Assembly (NCBI GenBank): GCA_003344405.1
Contig: NOWV01000017.1
Span: 372,001-436,000 of the forward strand
Source of the DNA: Trichoplax sp. H2
Taxonomy: Eukaryota; Placozoa; Uniplacotomia; Trichoplacea
DNA: 64,000 nucleotides
Direction: 5' to 3'
The position numbers and the translations under genes were made by a program. The notes beneath the pieces are model-generated. The model saw only the letters and a list, made by a program, of their open reading frames with translations. It made no database searches and was not told the origin of the DNA. Shown here in pieces: positions 25,001-38,029 of the stretch. Position 1 is the stretch's first letter. Each line of letters starts with the position of its first letter.

Positions 25001-28000
25001 AATTAAGATCTATAATGGATGTTACTCTACTTAAGCGACGTCATCCATAAAATTTTAAGGCGTTAATATAAGTACTTATTTAAAGACACTGTCACTTTGT
25101 CGTAGATAAGGGGACAAAAATTATGGTATGCAGTAAACATCAAAAAGTCAACGTTGATCGTTTCTCTATTGTTTACTTGAGTCATATCAGCGAGTTCTTG
25201 TTTTACTTCTGTGATTGGTAAAATAGCATCTACAGTCTGCTTCAATAATGGCAATGTCTGTATCATGTTGTTGGTGAGAACATCGTTGACCAAAAGGGCT
25301 CTTATCTATATCACAGCAAAAGATATTCATATCTGATTGCAACTGAAACTGAACCAAAGGAATATTATATACGAATATGTCCAGAGTATATCTATTGTAC
25401 AGTATATAAACATGATATATTTACCTCATTTCTATACTAATATACATGATAAGTGTATAATAAGGAAGAGGTATACAGGAGATAAATTTAATTTTAGACT
25501 ATTACTTACTATTGTTCGTTTTTGTCCGTCTTCTGATCCCACTGTAGAATCTAAAATGTTCATAAATGTAAGAGGTGAGTCTTTAATAAATAAAATACTT
25601 AAATACAATTATTAGTTAAATAGAGTATAATAAGTATTTCATGGTAAAGTGTAAATATTATAGCACAGAATCTTCCTATGCATGCTCTAGCAGTATACTT
25701 TGCACGATATTACGATAGTATCCATTAATAAATCTGAGAATAGCTATAAAGCTTTCAACTATATTATATATAATTACGATGGTTAGTCAAATAGGACATA
25801 ATGGGTATTTTATGGTAAAATGTAAATATTATAACACAATTTCTTCTCATGCATACTCTAGCAGTGCACTTTCCACGACACTATGGCTGTATTGATTAAT
25901 AAATTGTTATATAATTTTCAAATATATCATATACAATTACCAGTAAGAATTATTTTACACCCACACATTAATATACCTTTACTGGATAAGCGATTGAGTA
26001 TTGAAGCTGATATTCCAACAGCCAGGTTGGCTTCTTGTAATTTCCCCTGATCGATAAACTGGCGTAAGACTGATATATTTCCCTTAGTAAAATTATTTAC
26101 CATCGACAATTCCTCTTCCGACGTATAGTTGGAAAATGGACGAACCTATATAATTGTTAGTCCAATCGTGAAGAATTACATAGCAGATCATGTGTATATT
26201 TAAAGTAAGTTGATGCTATGATGAGAATAATATGATATTTTAAAAATGGGTAAACCTATCATTAGCGGCTCAATCACGATGAATATTACATTGTAGATTA
26301 CGCGTATATTCAAAGTGAATGTTATGGTGGGAATAGTATTTCTTTATACTATAATCCGTATGATATGTAATTAGCAATCTAATCATTCATAAACGATATG
26401 CAATCTGTAAATTTAATTTATGTAAATTATCGCTATAATTGATGTAATTTCAACTATAGGATAAAAATGAGATGATTACGATTTACGGAGTATGGTAAAA
26501 AATATATTTATAAGATACTACTACCCAATAATAATTGACGGTACGATAAGATCTGCATTTACTATCGAATAGAGTTACAATAAGAGTTCTGGTCTAAAGA
26601 CCATCTAGTACAACTACTGTGATGTAATAAATGATATAGCAATTGATTAGAGGATATATAATTTATAAATCTATAAAAGATGGAAATTTAAATGGATATA
26701 AAAGAACATTATTGGAATTTGGATTGTCAGAAATTGCATCAATATATTTAAGTTGAGATATATTTTAGTGAAGTAAGCTACTACAGTCCACTAATCTATT
26801 GCGCTAACAGTATTTAATTGAATATATACTGAAAAATATTAGAAGATAAAGGTTACCGTACTTCATTGATACACAACAATTACGATAAGGTTCTCAAAAT
26901 AAACTATCGTAATTCATCGGCTAATTACGGTAGTGCGGTTACGGTATATCGATTGAAAATAAATTTCAAGAAAAAAATTGATTCATCGATCTATTTTCAT
27001 TACAGAGTGTAATTGAATATCGAATTACTATAGCATTTTCATAGTTGTTGACTCAATGTTGTATGAGAAGAATAGAAATTCATTGCCTTACCGTTATCAA
27101 AATTGGAATTTTAACAGAAGCCCCCAAACCATCAGTCGCGATCACTTCCATAGGTAATTTATAGCCATTTGATTCTTGGCCTGCTGGTAATATTAGTGAA
27201 ACCTTTGGCACCGGACTATAGTAAACTTCCATCTCATTATTCACCGTGCTTGCACTTGGTATGCGAAATTGGTAACTTAAAGGCTGATCATCATCACTAA
27301 AATCATAGCATCGAATAGAGTACATAGTTTTCAATGTTATACCATCAGATGGCTCAACGTGGCAAGTGCCTGCTTTCGGCGGTGGGTTAATACTAATATT
27401 ATAGTAAGAATAACTAACAGAGCCATTTAATCTGCTGACAGCAAGTTGAATGGTATATTCGGTCTTGTTGAGAAAAGTGTTGGAAAGAAAGGTAATATAT
27501 TCCTTATTATTGCCGGTAGATGAAATAGTATTCCATTTAAGTGTCGTATTGAGAAGAGACCAAGAATAAGTTAAATTATCACATCGACCTTTACATCGAC
27601 CTTCTAAAATGAATGAGTCGGATGGATTAACTTTGTTCATGCAATTTCGCTTACATCTATAGATGATGATAATGAATGAATAAAATAAGGAGAAAATTTT
27701 TTGAAATGAGCATACCGATTAATATATCATGACGGAAGCAAATGAATAGTCGATTAGAAATCGATTAGGCTAACATCAATACGAGTATTCTACTACAAAC
27801 TTACATTATTTCGATGTTAGGAGGATCATGCAAGGTGATATAGACTAATTGGGCTCCTACACTTTCTCGTACATCTTTTTTAATGATAACTTGAAATAAA
27901 TAAGTGGAATTACTAACAAGAATTGACGGAGGTATGTATAAGATCGGTTGCTGAGCTTGCTGGCTTGTTAAATTTAAACATGAGTGAACTGTTGTTCTTA

Positions 28001-31000
28001 ATTGTGATTGATGATTAATGATTTGACATGTCCAATAATAAGTTATATTGCCATAATTGTTTTTGACATCATCGGGATCGCATGATCGACTAGCATCCAT
28101 AATTATACTTTGGTTGAATCCAACAGTTCGGTAGTTGCCACCAATGATATGAGCAACAAGAGGATTATTCCTAAAGGAAAGATAGGCTCCGACATCATCG
28201 GTAAATGATTTATTATGAGAAGTTACCCTTAGGTATATTTTATAATTGTAGGCAGAAGAGATTATCCTATTAGGTACGATGAGAATGGATGTATTTGTTA
28301 AAATAGTAGGTGGAAATTGCAGTGGAGGACTTTCTATGGCATCACCGTCAATTAATTTATAAGGAGTAAGAGTCCAATTGAAATAGACACCACCAGTTAA
28401 ATTACATCTAACAGTTAAATTACTGCTAAGTAGGATATAACGACTGATGGAAAAGACTTTTGGTCTCGATTTCGTTCTTCCACCGCTAAAAGTAAAGCTA
28501 ACACTTAATGGAGAACATTTTCGAACGCGAACGCGTTGGAAAATAGTATAATTTGTGACAAGATTAATAGCTTGTATCCGTAAATTGTAGGATTTTACTT
28601 TATAATAGATATGATTAAAAATCATGACATAGGTAGAATTGAGTTGGAATTCGAATCTAGAAGACTTGTTGGCGATTTTTGGAACCGTTGAAGCTAGGAC
28701 TGCCTCCGACCCATTTCTCGTTATAGCTGGTGTGCCATCTTGAGGATCCCAGACAATGGCAGAAGAGTTTCCGATTTGCTTAAGAAAAACAAAAACTTCT
28801 AACGGTTCCCCAACCGTAATTCGATACGAAGGAGCGTAAACAAATAAAATTTGTATTGGATAATATAAGACTAGCTGACTAGAACCAATGGCCCAGCTAT
28901 AAGTGTTTGATGCATTAACTGTTATATTAGCCACTCCACTTGCATTATAGATGTAAATAATTTCAATCGACGATTTGTTCGTCGTACTAGGTACTGTAGT
29001 TTCATTTTCAACTTTTAAAGTTTGATTATTGTTGCCTGTATCTATTCCAGAGACAGATAGGACTGTGCCTTGGGCCCCGAGATTGTAGCTGTAATTTGTT
29101 GGTGAACCATATTCGGTGGAAATAATAATTGCTAAAGTCTGGTTAACTGCAAAATAGTTTAGATCCGATCCATTGCCTACTTGACGAGTTGCATTATCAT
29201 AGACTTGAATAGTTACACCTTCGATGTCTTCCTTAACTTCAATATCAGCAATCGATATCGATGAACTGTTGCTGTTATAAGCAGTGATATTAATAGTTTG
29301 TACTCCAGCGGTCGAGTAATTATAAGTAAAAGGTCCAATAATGGATGGTTCAACGACAACAGCCCGAATAAGGTAATGATCTTGATAAGATGAGACATTG
29401 GTAGAATCAAAAGCTGATCCAATATCCGTTTGGGAATTAGGACTAAAGTGGACTGTGGTAGAAAATTCATCATGAACGACTGCAATTTCTCCACTATCTG
29501 AGCCAGAATATGCGATACCAATAAAATCTCCTTCTTGAACTGCAAGAGGAGTGATGTGTGGCTCACTTAAAACAGCTCGACCAGTGTTATAAATGAACCC
29601 TTCTGTTTGGCCGACAAGAATAGCCATGGATAGATCAAATGGATTGGAATAATTCGAGGCATTACAATCGGTTTGATTATAGCAGTTTCCAGAGGAAAAG
29701 CAATAGCTAATGTTGCGATGAAAGTTTTCACATAAGGGCGGCTGACAATGATCAGAGCGAGAAATGCAACGGCCGAGAAGATGACAGTAGATTCCATCAG
29801 GGCAACTGGGTCTCCACACCTGAATTATCGTTGAAAACAACTTATTTAGGTCCATATTTTACAATTGCATTGTGATCTAGGGCTAATCTGAATAAACGAG
29901 AGGGAACTGAAACTACTCGTATTAGGACAACAAGAATCGAGATAGCTAGCTATAGTGTGGCTATACGAAATGCTGCTATTTTTCTATTTATGGTTACAAT
30001 TCGCATTTCAAATTTATAATCTAAAGCCCTTAATAACATACAAATTAAAATTGGGATACCTATATTAGAATTGAGCGTCTATTACAGAAATATAGAGAAA
30101 TTACAATCTAAAGCTCTTAGTAACATACAAATTAAAAAATGGGATGCCTATATTAAATCGAAAGTCAATGATAGGAATGTAAAGAAGTTATAAATAGCTA
30201 GATATCGATATATTGCACATAATTTACTATCTATTTAAACTTGGGAATATAATTGCTAACCTGAAATTGAATCTTTCCGGTTTGTTTAAAACTTCCTTCC
30301 CAATGATGGATGTAACCACTGCGTTTAATGACATAATGTGGAAAGAGCAGCGTAGCTTCATCAGGGTCATCTCGTATACCTAATATTGGTGCTGTTTGAA
30401 CTGCTGCAATTTCTCCAAGGTAAGTATGCCTGCAATCTTTGGATATGAAACATTACAGAAATAGATTGAGCATGTGAAGTATGTGAAGGTAGAATTTTAA
30501 AGTGATTGATTGTCGTAGGAATAGATCAAGTTTAATAAATAGATTATGAGCTATTAACAACTAAAAGGATAAAGGAACTTTCCAAATTTGCAGAAGTTTA
30601 GTTCACTATTCTTACAACTATAAGAATTTAGCTTTTATAAATCTATGTTGAGTGTATATCATGTATTCTTTGCGCCCTGTTGTAGCATTTCAAAGCAATA
30701 TACTCATTCCTTTTAACAAAACACGTAGTTTTTCAGGAGATCACCAGGTGCATTAGAGCTGATCTTCACTTACCAACATAATACATATCAATTCTTACCT
30801 AAAATAGGAAATTCAATACTATTTCCATCTCCAAATGACACAATAACGTTCATCTCATTGCCCGAAGAAACTATCGCTTTACACCAGAAGAGTTGATTTT
30901 TACGAACGTCAATTGGACATTGAGTATCGGTAATAACAACGGGCGCATGAAGATGATAATGTCTTACTGCTTGTAGATTACGAGTCAGATTATTATGAAA

Positions 31001-32589
31001 TGTAGCCGTAAATTTTATTGGACCAATGCCGGTGTAAAGATGATTTATTTGTAAAAATGGAGTAATAGATGGAGTAATCCAGCCATCACCATAATCGGCC
31101 TTTAAAGTAGCTGCTAGGCCAGGATTAGCGTAGTAAATGCTGGAGAATTGAAAGGTAAGACTAGTTGCTGTCATGATATTAGTTTGAAGGGGCTGATCAA
31201 TTTCTAATTGACGAAGGTATCCATCTGTACTGTACATAGTTGCATAATTGATTCCACCACACGATAAACTCTGGTTTCCTAAGCAGAAATCGGTACATCG
31301 ACCGATATATGTTGGACTTTTTGGCACTAACATTATTGTTGATGAGCAATAGCATATAGGTTGCGATGCGACAACTTGTAGTGCTGCATACGGGCAACTA
31401 ATCTTAGCACAGAGTTGTGCACATAGGATCGGTGTTAGCGTTGAAATGTTATAATTTCCAGGGTTTTTGTAGAAGAAATCTTGACTAGGAGTATTGCTGT
31501 AGCAGCCATATTCACTATAACCAGAAACTAATACAATGAAAACGAAAATTAGTTGTAACACTTATTAGTTAATATATTCCATAATGTAATCCTTGCGGCG
31601 TGTAATTTTACTAACTAAAGATTGTCAGCGTTTGGATTTCTCCATCAAATACAGTATAAACTATGAAGGTACTTTAATGACGATTATGCAGATCAATTCG
31701 CCACGGAATACATATGAGTACCGTACACGTAAGCAATGACTATCTGATGAAAATGAAAAATCGTGAATATTACAATACTGTATGCATCTACATAGCTATT
31801 TAATCTATCTCCATAAGATAACGTAATACAAGTTCAAGTTTGGTTTTTAAATCAAACACGAGAAAGATTTCGGAAGAAGCTCGATAATTATTGTAGTAGT
31901 ATATGTATATTTCAAATACTATATGATAAGGATCCATACACGTGTATGCTTGCTATACTTAACATCATACGCGTATAAATAAGCGCAGCCAGAATAAAGT
32001 ATAATAACAGCAATGGATGGGCGTTAACGAGAAAGGAAATTCGAGTTTGATATTGTAATTCAGGCAAGAAGAGATATTAAATAAGTTGCTATTAGATATA
32101 TAATTATTCGCATACTCATATTCATAAGACAGATATAAACTATATCCCCATATTTACGCTATACTTTAATGATACATTACCATGTACTAGCAGGAAGAAT
32201 AATTATTGTCTATGGCTGAGAGATTAAGTAATAGAAAATACAATATAAAATGTTTATGATTTGCGATACAAGTTATTTCTGCGAAGCTTTTATTATATAT
32301 TATCAAACTGCTTAAAGATTAGCGACTAATTCCACCTATATGCGTAGTAACTTTGAAGTGATTAAGTTTAAACAAATTTAACTTAAACGAATTAACTTGA
32401 GCATAATCATATCGATGTCGATGTATTTCAATAGTATTAAGTTCCATACAGTTTGCTATACAATATTTTATTAAAATTTAAAAATTGGATAATAAATTGC
32501 CATGCAATGAATATCAGATGGGATTTACCTAGTCTACTAATGGCATAGAACGCTAAAAATGAAGACAGAACCAAAATGATTCTTGCCAT
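19069..32589 (-). CDS. Polycystin-1-like receptor-channel (WSC, PKD, REJ, GAIN/GPS, PLAT, PKD channel)
   Basis: Fourteen minus-strand exons: 32589-32529, 31527-30799, 30436-30261, 29819-27805, 27656-27092, 26145-25977, 25298-25177, 24919-24823, 24748-24630, 24301-24056, 23693-22872, 22548-21040, 20933-20762, 20393-19069; 2,708 residues. Order: signal peptide (1-20); WSC domain (about 24-120, Cys-rich); two PKD-type segments (DYGDGW; FGDGNSIEF...HTYLGE); Cys-rich LDL-A-like region (about 325-385); Asn-glycosylation-rich ectodomain; REJ module (about 750-1300, CKRNCMNKVNPSDSF); GAIN domain ending in a GPS (about 1609-1650, CRFWNHT...CQCNHLTFF) with the HL-T cleavage site intact; first membrane helix; PLAT domain (about 1711-1820); then about ten more helices, including a polycystin extracellular domain and a pore region. 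C-terminus is short and basic. Likely partners with a polycystin-2 type subunit in cilia, by family. Exon 1 and the exon 3 and 7 acceptors are the least certain. Confidence 0.93.
23931..23946. repeat. (TA)8 microsatellite in a polycystin-1-like intron
   Basis: An uninterrupted TA dinucleotide run in the intron between exons 10 and 11 of the polycystin-1-like gene. Likely length-variable. Confidence 0.8.
25612..25948. repeat. Two-copy tandem duplication, about 169-bp unit, in a polycystin-1-like intron
   Basis: Units at about 25612-25780 and 25781-25948 share the ordered words ATGGTAAA-TGTAAATATTATA, CACA-TCTTC, CATGCAT-CTCTAGCAGT, TTTGCACGA/TTTCCACGA and ATTAATAAAT, with scattered substitutions. 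The pair lies in the intron between exons 6 and 7, and the second copy ends about 30 bases before exon 6. The divergence shows an older duplication. Confidence 0.75.
26143..26345. repeat. Two-copy tandem duplication, about 110-bp unit, next to polycystin-1-like exon 6
   Basis: Units start at about 26143 and 26253. They share AACCTAT, TCAATC/CCAATC, GATGAATATTACAT/GAAGAATTACAT, GTGTATATTTAAAG/GCGTATATTCAAAG and GAGAATA/GGGAATA in the same order. The first unit begins at the exon 6 acceptor, so the second carries a decoy copy of the acceptor (minus-strand ATAG followed by GTTT). Confidence 0.65.
30012..30190. repeat. Two-copy tandem duplication, about 87-bp unit, in a polycystin-1-like intron
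   Basis: Units begin at about 30014 and 30101 and share AATCTAAAGC-CTTA, TAACATACAAATTAAAA, TGGGAT-CCTATATTA and an AGAAAT/GGAATG tail. They lie in the intron between exons 3 and 4 of the polycystin-1-like gene. Confidence 0.75.
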
Positions 32590-35295
32590 GATGCCAATAC
32601 TTTCTGCTATGAATTACAAAATGAACGCTAACTTAGAGGAGAGAGTCTTCGCGATATAGAACGGACAATTTCTATCACTTGAAGGAGATAACTGTTTTTC
32701 TTTCTTCTAGAGTTATGCTACTAATGATTAGTCTTTAGGAAAGATTAGCTTCCGTCGGAATTTAAGGCTGGATTACTTAAAACTTTCGAACTTTGTATAG
32801 ACTTATAAATAGTTAATCATCCTATTATATTTTACGACAGGTGCTTAGATTACTAAATTATTAAATATTGACCAACATGGGATTTAATAAAAGCAGAAAA
32901 TTGCATGAATCCTGTTAGAGCTAAATAAATTATTCGTTAAATGCATCACGAATCTTTTTCTCTATTTAGCATCTTGCTATTCAATACCGATAAAAAATTT
33001 AACTATTCAGTCAAAGTATCACTAGAAATTGAAATTCAACGCTACAATATTACAGTCTCCGTAGGGAAATTTAACTGTTTTTTTGTGTTTGATTTCCTAG
33101 TTACAAAGTAGCACGTAGACAATTTCAATAAATAATAAAAGAATGATAGATTAATTAATAATTAGTTAATTAATAGAACCCTTAGCCGCAACTTATTTAG
33201 CATGATATAAAAGAGAGTTCCATTTGAATATCTATTTATTCCAAGGATATATCATGAAGGGTACCCGTAAATTTTTTAGTTAGTTTACTAATTCTATTCT
33301 TTATTTTAATTAAATTGACGAATTTTAATAGCTATTACCAGGCTTTTAAATTAATCAACTAGCCGTGAATGATTATTAAATATAGCATTGTATGATTGTA
33401 ATTTTAGCTATAGATACCTTGCTGCTTTAATCAACACTTTATATTATAAATTCTAGTAGAGCTCATTTTTGTCTAGATATATCCCTAGTTATGATTAGTG
33501 TAATATTTTAATCAAGCAATCTACAGTATATTCTTATTATATGACATATTAATTTAGACTAAAATAATATTAATGATTAAATTTAATTATTTCCAATTTT
33601 TGACGTAGGCTATCACATAATCGGGTAGGCTCAATACGATATTATCTACCGCTAATGCTTTTAATGGTAATGTGTTCGACTAGGATAGAGCCAGTTGAAT
33701 TATATTACACCGGCATTTACGTATCTTCAGCGTCGTAGTACCAATTTTTGAAGATTTTCCTGATTTAATTGCATTACTCGCAAATATTTTATAAATTATA
33801 TTTACCCGGCTAGTACATATTAGTATATGATTGTTACGTATTATTTTCAAGTTTTGAGGTAGAATATAACATATATCGATAGTACCATTCTCTCGCTAAC
33901 ATTTTGATATTAATTTGAACTGGATAGGCCACACAAATGTTATATCTTATAATTTGTACGTACCTATGTACAGGATTATCGCTATTTCTAGTCTTTTTTA
34001 TATACGCTGGTAAAAATAGTAGTATGATATTTTGACTGCATATGTTTTAATATCAATCAAATGAGATAGATTAGTGAAGATATATTACGTTAGCCTACTA
34101 GATATGCCCTTCTGGTATATTCTTGTGAATTCAATTAAGTTGATAGAATGAGTCTACTGCAGCTTGTTCAATATCAACCACATAAATCATAAATATGAGT
34201 GTAGGTCGTACGGGATGAAGCTAGCTAAATCACCCTAAACAGATCTATCTGTAAATTCGATAAATTTTAATATCTATTTTATTCCGGAGGATTTGATTAA
34301 AAATGTATCTGAAATAAGAATAAGTGGCTAATGGATATTTAACTGCTTACGATATAAATTTAATTTCAGGAGATCTTTTTAAGAATAATGCATCACTCAA
34401 ATAAGTGACTATTCTAGAATGGACGAATTGTGGTATATATGTAGCTTAGTATCAGAAAATCTAATTGATAATATCACAAGATATTTACTTAGAACAAAGT
34501 AGTTCATGAAAATTGGATACATTACGGGCTATATTCCAAAAGAACTAAAGAGCATATTGGTAAAATACCCGCTTATGTATGAACTTGAAATTCTAAATAG
34601 CAGCTATATACAAGTATATCAGCGCCATTTTTTTTACATTACGCAATATGTAATAACTCGAAGATAATATTTAATCAGCTCATTACGGATGAATGGGCAA
34701 CTATATATTACACTGCGACTAGATGTATCACAATTAAAAGGTATAATAGACCAACTCTTTCATTTCTTCGCTGTATCATTACTTAATGATGGTAATAGCT
34801 TCTCCATAATTTGATAATAGTATAGAAAAACAGATAAATCGCTAGTATGAGTACAATACTGTAATTAATCTAGTTAATGGATTACAGGTGATACTACAGT
34901 TTAACTTGCATAAATCAATTCGAAATCATAGTAAAATGTTTATTTATTCAAGTCTCATGATCACATTCATCGTAATGATATACTGTTCAATCCTAATACT
35001 GTATAATAGTTGTTATTTTAGGGATATATAGAACTTCTTTATATTTAGTGCAATGATAAGTAGAACATTACTAATGACTTATACTCGTATGACTAGCGTC
35101 ACATATAATCCAATAGTTTACAGGTATCAAAGTATAAATTGTTATCATGATATCATTTCCAGCATCAATATTAGGAACTGTCTCAGTTACGAATTGTAAG
35201 TAAAGCCTTAAGCCACAATATCTAGGAGATCAAAATAGTGGATAGTATTACTACTCACGGTAATTGTATCACGTTATACTCCTTTATTGATCAAT
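32590..35295. other. Divergent intergenic region, polycystin-1-like and VAP-like genes
   Basis: About 2.7 kb of very AT-rich sequence between two divergent starts. I found no exon with family resemblance, no long open frame and no ACAGT cluster. It presumably holds both promoters. Confidence 0.45.
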
Positions 35296-36469
35296 ATGGC
35301 GGAAAAAGCTGCTATCTTATTCGTTAAACCTACAGAAGAAATCTTGTTTAAAGGTAGTATTACAAACATGATTATGTTATAAAATATTGCATCATTACTT
35401 TTTCTTGTTGCGTATGATCACTCCTTTAAAATTGATTTTCAAATCGATAAACCATTTCGCCTATTTTGCTAGGGAACTATAACACTACCCTAACCGCCTA
35501 TATAATATTACGAAATCAGGTTGATGAATCTGTCTGTTTTAAAATTAAAACGACAGCCTCTCCTTTTTACTGTGCTCAACCTAACCTTGGCATTGTTAAA
35601 GCCAGAAGCTATGTCGTTATTGAAGGTATGTTCTATTTTACTCAGCAGTAAATAATAATTCCTTCTGTAACACATCTTATAAGTGTTTTTGCGTTAATGT
35701 GCCTATTTTTGGATAATTTTATTAATGAAATTTACTATATATGATTGAAAGAACTGTCTCTATGTGTTAGTTTACCAATAAATATCAGAGTTTTATGATC
35801 TTTTTAGCTTAACTTCTATGACACGTTCGTACTCCTATGCAAATAATCTCGGTTAAATATCTAGCGTTAGAATGTAGTATATTATAAACTATCACAGAAA
35901 TCCTCGATTAATAGTTACTAACGTTAGAGATATGAATAATGTGAAGTTTGATAGCGATCCAAATGATACCGTAATAAATGGATAGCAATTAATTTTAATA
36001 ACTGACTGAAAGCAAATTTTAACAATTAAAGTAATGAATCTTTAGATAAATTTACTATTTGCGGTCTTTAAATGAAACGAGATTTTAATATTACTGTATA
36101 GTACAAGCAAGACCATTCAAATGTACTGCCATGAATTTTAAAGATCACCTATTTCTTGTTCAAGCGATCGTCATGAAAAAAGATGACGGAGATTTTATAC
36201 AAGCGGTAAGATATTCATTTAAAGATAAATTTTAGAAAAGTAGATAGAATTTACTTCTAAGAATCACGATGGCAAATATAATGTGCATAGGAGTGAATTA
36301 GTGCTGAAATTTGAACTATCAGAATAAGAAAATTGATCTTGTTTAAGGCAATAATTGAAATTAATCGATAACATTTATTTATTAGTGGCAAAGTATTGGA
36401 AATCCTGCCGAAATTATGAACCATAGATTAAGCTGTAGATTTGAATTTACGCCCATTGCTGAGAGTTAG
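35296..36469 (+). CDS. VAP-like MSP-domain protein lacking the usual coiled coil and tail anchor
   Basis: Four exons: 35296-35353, 35473-35625, 36102-36205, 36386-36469; 132 residues. The whole protein is one MSP (major sperm protein) domain of the VAMP-associated protein type: ILFVKPTEEILFKG, then LRNQVDESVCFKIKTTASPF (the VAP signature strand), YCAQPNLGIV, HLFLVQAIV and MNHRLSCRFEFTP. In VAPA/VAPB this domain binds FFAT motifs at ER contact sites and is followed by a coiled coil and a C-terminal membrane anchor, giving about 240-250 residues. Here a TAG follows directly after the domain. A possible donor at 36465 (GTTAGA) four bases before the stop codon's end could splice to a longer isoform that I did not find, so the 3' end is provisional. 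Confidence 0.82.
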
Positions 36470-38029
36470 AGCAATGATTAAGGTATTAGAAACGTATCAT
36501 GCATAACTCCCTATAATTTATGCCAAATACCACTTCATATTTTAATCCTCATTATTGGCATAGTTTTTGGTACTATGGAATTGCAAGTAGTTTTGTGTAC
36601 TACAGCAATGGAGACTTTTAATATTTGATATGGAACTTACCGTCTTCGTTATATTACCAGGATAATCCATCCACTTTTTCATATAATTATCCTATAGACT
36701 TTTGCCAACTTATATGAGTAGTATTGCAGCTGACTTTATAGAACTTGGCTAAAAGTAACAGTTTTCTGTACTACTAAAGTAAAATACAGTAAATGATTTA
36801 TCAATTCGTACCTGTAGTAAACAGTAATATCATCGCTATTTGATCTATGTGTGCTATACTTTGATATCCTGTGTTACCTAAACTCTAAAATTAGGACATT
36901 ATATCAGTAATTCAATTTAACAATGCAATCGTGCTGCGTGCTAAAAGAGAATATTTGCATCGATTTTTTTAAGTCTTAAAATAGGATCACAACAAAGAGC
37001 ATTCGACTTCATAATTTTTAATTGTAACGATCAGAAGCTTATACTATATAATTAAAACACCTACATATAAACGGATGAAAGTTATTTATTTATAGTTTAG
37101 CTATTAACTCTTTGTTGTTCAAGAGTTTTTGATACTGATAGCTTCTTTTAGTAGCTTACTAACATATTATATGCCTCTATACATTTGAACCAAGCTGGGC
37201 TATTAATAAATTACAACTAAATGTGCGAGTATAAGAATTTATATTGTCATGCTATATGCCATTGCCAAGATAAATGAAACCAAATTTCTCTTACCAGCGA
37301 ATCAAAAAATCAATTTGAACTTGTTTGTTATTATACCGGTATAGTTTTAAATATCAATACCTTAGTCATTGTGGGCAGATTGTTCTAAGTCAGTAATGTT
37401 GATGCATTTGAGGTGAAATATTAATCGTACATCTGTAATGGTAGCAAATGAAATCTGTAACACTTAGCTGCATGATATTTTATGCGCTACGATTTCACCA
37501 GTGAATAATTGAATAACTAGTTTACATAAAATTTTGCCTACCTTGCTTTGTTCAATGGTTAATTTTGTATTGGTTATGAGTATATACCTTAAGTTATCGA
37601 TATGGATATTGTTTAATTCTTGACAGTTTTAATGTTCATATACAATATCATTCGAAAACATTAACATTTCAACAAACTGATTCTCTAATGATTACTAGCG
37701 TAATATGCGAAATATATTATTAGAGGAGACTTCAAATTGACATTACTGTAGCCAATAGAAATAGATTTATTAGTATTGAAATTATATGTTACAGTCTAAC
37801 TCTCTGTCACTACCACTAGATAAAATCATTACTGCTATTACCGTAGTAATATCTATATTTACACAATACAGTATACATATTTTATCAGTGTATTCACTAC
37901 AAGTAGATTGAGAAGCAACAGGTAAGGGATGAGATCAATTCTAAATCTATATTATTGTTACCAGTAAAATTCCTATTTGCAATATTTAATATACGGTATA
38001 CGTGTTGAAATTTAACAGTCTAATACCGC

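Noticed and set aside
29213-29797. Alternative minus-strand frames of 117 and 76 codons
   Set aside because: They are out-of-frame shadows of the large polycystin-1-like exon 4.
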